Origin: Tannerella sp. oral taxon 808
GTDB lineage: Bacteria > Bacteroidota > Bacteroidia > Bacteroidales > Tannerellaceae
Assembly: GCA_002890585.1 (NCBI GenBank)
Contig: MIQB01000077.1
Location: 1 to 9,184 of the forward strand
Direction: 5' to 3'
DNA: 9,184 bases
Positions within the stretch are counted from its first letter, which is position 1; each line of letters begins with the position of its first letter. Shown in pieces: positions 6,467-9,184 of the stretch. A model generated the notes under the pieces. That model did no database searches and had not been told where the DNA came from. It saw only the letters and a program-made list of their open reading frames with translations. The position numbers and the translations under genes were made by a program.

Positions 6467-6775
6467 ATGATTTTAGAAGAACTTCTGGGGAAGCCCGTGT
6501 GGCAGATGACCGGCGAGGAATTACTCTTTCTGGCTCATCACGACTACCAGTCTAACAATACGAACACAGTGATAACAGCCACCAAAGAGCAAAAACGCTT
6601 TGTCTACGGCATAGCCGGCATCGCTCGCCTTTTCGGCTGTAGTCTCCCTACAGCCAATCGCATCAAAAAGAGTGGCAAGATTGACCGAGCCATCACACAA
6701 ATCGGACGTAAGATTATCGTGGATGCAGACTTGGCGCTTGAATTGGCCGGACGAAAAACTGGAGGACGTCGGTAA
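6467..6775 (+). CDS. DUF3853-family helix-turn-helix protein
   Basis: A small protein of 102 residues (116 if started at 6425) matching the DUF3853 family as I know it from Bacteroides mobilizable elements. Typical sequence is visible: an N-terminal LLGKPVWQMTGEELLFL block, then FVYGIAGIARLFGCSLPTANRIKKSGKID and AITQIGRKIIVDADLALEL. The middle block looks like an excisionase- or MerR-like helix-turn-helix (about residues 50-68), followed by a short beta hairpin. A DNA-binding role as excisionase or regulator is inferred from this and from its place between an integrase and a RepA-like gene. I prefer the ATG at 6467 because the conserved part starts right there. The stop is 14 bp before the ATPase start, so the two are probably co-transcribed. 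Confidence 0.8.
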   Translation: MILEELLGKPVWQMTGEELLFLAHHDYQSNNTNTVITATKEQKRFVYGIAGIARLFGCSLPTANRIKKSGKIDRAITQIGRKIIVDADLALELAGRKTGGRR

Positions 6776-6789
6776 AAACAGGATGCACT

Positions 6790-7863
6790 ATGGAATACAG
6801 AGACAGAAAAGGCCTTTCACCTGAAAAGGCCGTAGTCCTTTGGCAATCCTCACGGCTTGATCTTTCGGCCACCTACGAGAAAGCGCCCGAAATGCTGAAA
6901 GTACAAGGATCCGTCATCGGAACGTTGGGCAATTTCAGCGCCTCGATCGGTAAGGCTAAGAGCAAAAAGACGTTCAATGTTTCGGCCATTGTGGCGGCTG
7001 CATTGAAGAACGGGACTGTACTGCGATATGCAGCCGAACTTCCTCCGGACAAACGAAGGATCCTTTATGTGGACACCGAGCAAAGCCCTTACCACTGCCT
7101 GAAAGTCGCACGGCGCATTCTACGCATGGCCGGATTGCCGACCAATCAGAACCACGAGAACCTTGAATTTCTTGCCTTACGCAAATACACCCCGGAGGAA
7201 CGTATCGAAATCGTCAAGCAGGCCATCTATCGCACAGAACACATCGGCTTGGTCGTCATTGATGGCATCCGAGATATGGTCTACGACATCAATAGCCCCA
7301 GCGAATCGACGCATGTCATCTCCCTGTTGATGACATGGACGGACGAGAGGCAGATACACATTCACACCATCCTGCATCAAAACAAGGGAGATGAGAATGC
7401 GCGGGGGCATATCGGCACCGAACTGAGCAACAAGGCAGAAACAGTGTTGTTGGTAGAGAAGGACGAGACAGATGCTGACATCAGTACGGTACGGGCAGCT
7501 CATATCCGGGCGATGGATTTCGAAGCCTTTGCCTTCCGCATCAACGAGGAGGCGCTGCCCGAACTGTTGGATGATTACAGCGTCAAGAAAAAGGACGTCG
7601 GCCGACCGAAACGGGAAAAGTTCGATGCCTATCGTGACATCACCGAAGCACAACATCGCAAGGCATTAGAAGCGGCTTTTGCGAAGAAAGAAGCATACGG
7701 CTATCAGGAATTGGCAGACGCGCTGCGGGAGGCCTACGCGTCGGTCGGTGTTTCGCTCAGTGGAAACAAGGTGGTCAGCCTGATTACCACACTGAAGAAT
7801 AAGCGAATGATCGAACAAAGGCATGGCAAGAAATACAGCTTCCTGCCCGACTTTCACTATTGA
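6790..7863 (+). CDS. RepA-like RecA-fold ATPase of a mobilizable element
   Basis: A 357-residue P-loop ATPase of the RecA/RepA-helicase-like group common beside integrases on Bacteroidetes mobile elements. It probably helps replication or excision of the element. Residues 54-61 (GKAKSKKT) form a variant Walker A that keeps the Lys-Thr end. VDTEQ (94-98) fits the conserved acidic motif after it. GLVVIDGIRDMV holds the Walker B Asp158. ILHQNKG (Gln197) and the GHIGTELSNKAETVL region match the later RecA-fold motifs. The last ~85 residues, after a Lys/Arg-rich linker (KKKDVGRPKREK), look like a winged-helix DNA-binding end. The gene follows DUF3853 by 14 bp and precedes the primase-like gene by ~210 bp containing two large dyads. 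Helicase activity itself is not shown; the name reflects family resemblance. Confidence 0.8.
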   Translation: MEYRDRKGLSPEKAVVLWQSSRLDLSATYEKAPEMLKVQGSVIGTLGNFSASIGKAKSKKTFNVSAIVAAALKNGTVLRYAAELPPDKRRILYVDTEQSPYHCLKVARRILRMAGLPTNQNHENLEFLALRKYTPEERIEIVKQAIYRTEHIGLVVIDGIRDMVYDINSPSESTHVISLLMTWTDERQIHIHTILHQNKGDENARGHIGTELSNKAETVLLVEKDETDADISTVRAAHIRAMDFEAFAFRINEEALPELLDDYSVKKKDVGRPKREKFDAYRDITEAQHRKALEAAFAKKEAYGYQELADALREAYASVGVSLSGNKVVSLITTLKNKRMIEQRHGKKYSFLPDFHY

Positions 7864-7880
7864 AACCCCAACTTCGCCAT

Positions 7881-7929
7881 CGCTTTACTTTACTTCGGTG
7901 TGCCTATATATAAGGACTAAAGCAAAGTG
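7881..7929. repeat. 49-bp dyad, copy 1
   Basis: CGCTTTACTTTA (7881-7892) and TAAAGCAAAGTG (7918-7929) form an inverted repeat (10 of 12 positions) around a 25-base centre that contains CCTATATATAAGG. The arm length and 25-base spacer equal those of the second dyad 69 bp downstream. It begins 18 bp after the ATPase stop. Confidence 0.6.
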
Positions 7930-7949
7930 ATTCGGGGGTACCCGGCATG

Positions 7950-7998
7950 CACTTTACTTTATTCCCGTACCCTATGTATACGGTTGTAAAGTAAAGTG
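7950..7998. repeat. 49-bp dyad, copy 2, perfect 12-bp arms
   Basis: CACTTTACTTTA (7950-7961) and TAAAGTAAAGTG (7987-7998) are perfect inverse copies. Inside, CCGTA (7965-7969) pairs with TACGG (7979-7983), leaving 3 unpaired bases on each side and a 9-base AT-rich centre. There is no T-run, so it is not a normal terminator. A further half site, CACTTTACGCA (8060-8070), lies just before the primase start. Candidate origin, operator or initiator binding site. Confidence 0.75.
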
Positions 7999-8072
7999 GA
8001 TACAAGCCGCACTGTATGAAAGAGCGGACTGGCGAAAAGAAAAAAACAATCAGACGACACACTTTACGCACT

Positions 8073-9005
8073 ATGACTATCGACGAAGCCAAACAGATAA
8101 GCATCGCAGACTACCTGCACAGTCTGGGACACGATCCCGTAAGGCAACAAGGACATAATCTTTGGTACAAGTCGCCCTTTCGAGACGAGCGGGTACCTTC
8201 TTTCAAAGTGAATACCGAGCGCAATCTCTGGTACGATTTCGCCCTCGGCGAAGGTGGAAATCTCATCGCACTGGCCGGCAAACTCTACACTTCGAGCGAC
8301 GTGTCCTATCTCTTGAAACGTATCGCAGAGCAGGCACCGCAAGTGCACCCAGCGTCTTTCTCTTTTGGCCAGCCATCCTCTTACGACGAAGGCGACAAGA
8401 AGACGACGATCATACCGCTCACATCTCCTGCTCTATTTGTCTATTTCAGCGAAAGAGGAATAGATCGTTCGGTGGCGGAAAACGCATGCCGCGAAGTGCG
8501 GTTCATCCACAATGGCAGATCCTACTTCGCTATCGCCTTCCCCAACCGATCTGGAGGTTGGGAGGTACGAAACAAGTACTTCAAAGGCTCGATTGCTCCG
8601 AAAGACATCTCCCATATTCGGAGGACGAAATCACCCAGCCACGTCTGTTGTCTATTCGAGGGATTTATGGACTATCTGTCCTTTCTCACTTTGCAACGAC
8701 AGGGGCAGCCCGACTTTGCAAAGGTGGATCGCCCCGATTGTCTAATCCTCAACTCTGTTTCTCATCTCACCAAGGCGCTCCCGCTGTTGGCTAGCTATGC
8801 CGATATCCAATGCTATCTCGATAATGACCCTGCGGGTACGGATGCCTTGCAGCAACTCAAGCAGACGCTTGGGCGGCGAATCAGCGACGTATCGCAGCTC
8901 TACAGTGGATGCAAGGATCTCAATGACTATTTGATCAATCGCAATGCAGAGGTCGCACAAAAATCCCGCGTGCAGGATCGGCCGATAAGGCCACGAAGGA
9001 TCTGA
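8073..9005 (+). CDS. Toprim-domain primase-like protein (PrmN1-like)
   Basis: A 310-residue DnaG-type primase-like protein of mobile elements; it likely primes DNA synthesis for element replication or transfer. The N-terminal part (about residues 32-67) follows the DnaG zinc-domain pattern YKSPFRDERVPSFKVN...WYDF...GEGGNLIALA, but the usual zinc-binding Cys/His residues are missing. The Toprim domain shows the catalytic Glu196 (CLFEGFMDYLSFL) and the acidic pair Asp250/Asp252 (CYLDNDPAGTDAL), then a GCKDLNDYL motif near the end. The frame opens from an ATG at 8016. I prefer 8073 because MTIDEAKQISIADYL matches where these proteins begin. In NBU1 a primase-like gene lies in the region needed for excision and transfer, which fits this order. 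A half site of the upstream dyads sits 3-13 bp before the start, so autoregulation is possible. Confidence 0.82.
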   Translation: MTIDEAKQISIADYLHSLGHDPVRQQGHNLWYKSPFRDERVPSFKVNTERNLWYDFALGEGGNLIALAGKLYTSSDVSYLLKRIAEQAPQVHPASFSFGQPSSYDEGDKKTTIIPLTSPALFVYFSERGIDRSVAENACREVRFIHNGRSYFAIAFPNRSGGWEVRNKYFKGSIAPKDISHIRRTKSPSHVCCLFEGFMDYLSFLTLQRQGQPDFAKVDRPDCLILNSVSHLTKALPLLASYADIQCYLDNDPAGTDALQQLKQTLGRRISDVSQLYSGCKDLNDYLINRNAEVAQKSRVQDRPIRPRRI

Positions 9006-9037
9006 CGATAAGTAGTTGCGGAATGCTTGCGGGACTT

Positions 9038-9184
9038 GCGACAAGCCGTCGAAGTGTTCGATGAGCTGTTGCAAATCCGCGACAGGCTGTCGAAGTGTTC
9101 GACGGACTGTTACAAATCCGCGACAAGCCGTCGAAGTGTTCGATGGGCTGTTGCAAACCTGCGACAAGCCGTCGAAGTGTTCGA
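9038..9184. repeat. 41-bp tandem repeat array with palindromic core, cut by window edge
   Basis: Units start at 9038, 9079, 9120 and 9161, exactly 41 bp apart, each opening with GCGACA. Three are complete and the fourth runs off the window. Each contains the palindrome TCGAAGTGTTCGA (9049, 9090, 9131 and 9172). Base changes between units are scattered, so the array is not a single recent copy event. There are no unique spacers, so it is not a CRISPR. It starts 33 bp after the primase stop. Confidence 0.92.

Noticed and set aside
7177..7656. 159-codon minus-strand frame inside the ATPase gene
   Set aside because: It lies fully antisense to a protein with clear ATPase motifs, so it is a shadow frame.
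8742..9167. Minus-strand open frame with repeated peptide segments
   Set aside because: It overlaps the primase gene and the repeat array; 41 bp is not a multiple of three, so the repeated peptide changes frame and no real protein is suggested.
9038..9184. Possible CRISPR array
   Set aside because: Whole 41-bp units repeat without unique spacers and no cas gene is present, so it is a plain tandem repeat.

Overview
The window looks like Bacteroidales DNA (Porphyromonas/Tannerella/Bacteroides-like). It carries a TonB-dependent receptor next to a DUF4374-type lipoprotein, two Bacteroidetes-type tyrosine recombinases, and a DUF3853 / RepA-like ATPase / Toprim-primase cassette of the kind found on Bacteroides mobilizable transposons (NBU/Tn4555-like). 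Start sites lack strong Shine-Dalgarno sequences, as is usual in this phylum. The species cannot be fixed from the sequence alone.

Layout. Positions 56-2034 hold a decayed iron/siderophore-type uptake locus: a TonB-dependent receptor reduced to a plug fragment and the last ~195 residues, then a DUF4374 lipoprotein broken by a frameshift. A TetR-family regulator (2207-2818) follows and looks intact. Facing it, on the minus strand, is a tyrosine recombinase (3139-4386) whose C-terminal tail (2946-3212) has been cut off by a frameshift; a minus-strand terminator lies just beyond (2884-2913). A 483-bp divergent region (4387-4869) separates it from a second, complete tyrosine recombinase on the plus strand (4870-6162). 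That region holds phased repeats, an inverted repeat and a strong hairpin. Two hairpins (6209-6282) follow the second integrase. Next come a DUF3853 HTH protein, a RepA-like RecA-fold ATPase and a Toprim primase-like protein, all on the plus strand. Two equal-geometry dyads (7881-7998) lie between the ATPase and primase genes, and a 41-bp tandem repeat array (9038 to the window edge) follows the primase.

How the parts work together (inference). The second integrase, the DUF3853 protein, the ATPase and the primase resemble the integration/excision and replication module of a mobilizable transposon; mobilization genes would be expected to the right. The left integrase is probably a remnant or terminal gene of a different element inserted beside the uptake locus.

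The most striking pattern is that three different genes (receptor, lipoprotein, left integrase) are each frameshifted by an exact short tandem duplication (17, 4 and 13 bp). Removing one copy restores the local reading frame in all three. The other notable non-coding structures are the twin dyads and the 41-bp array, whose units keep a hairpin despite base changes; both are candidate replication or regulatory sites of the mobile element.
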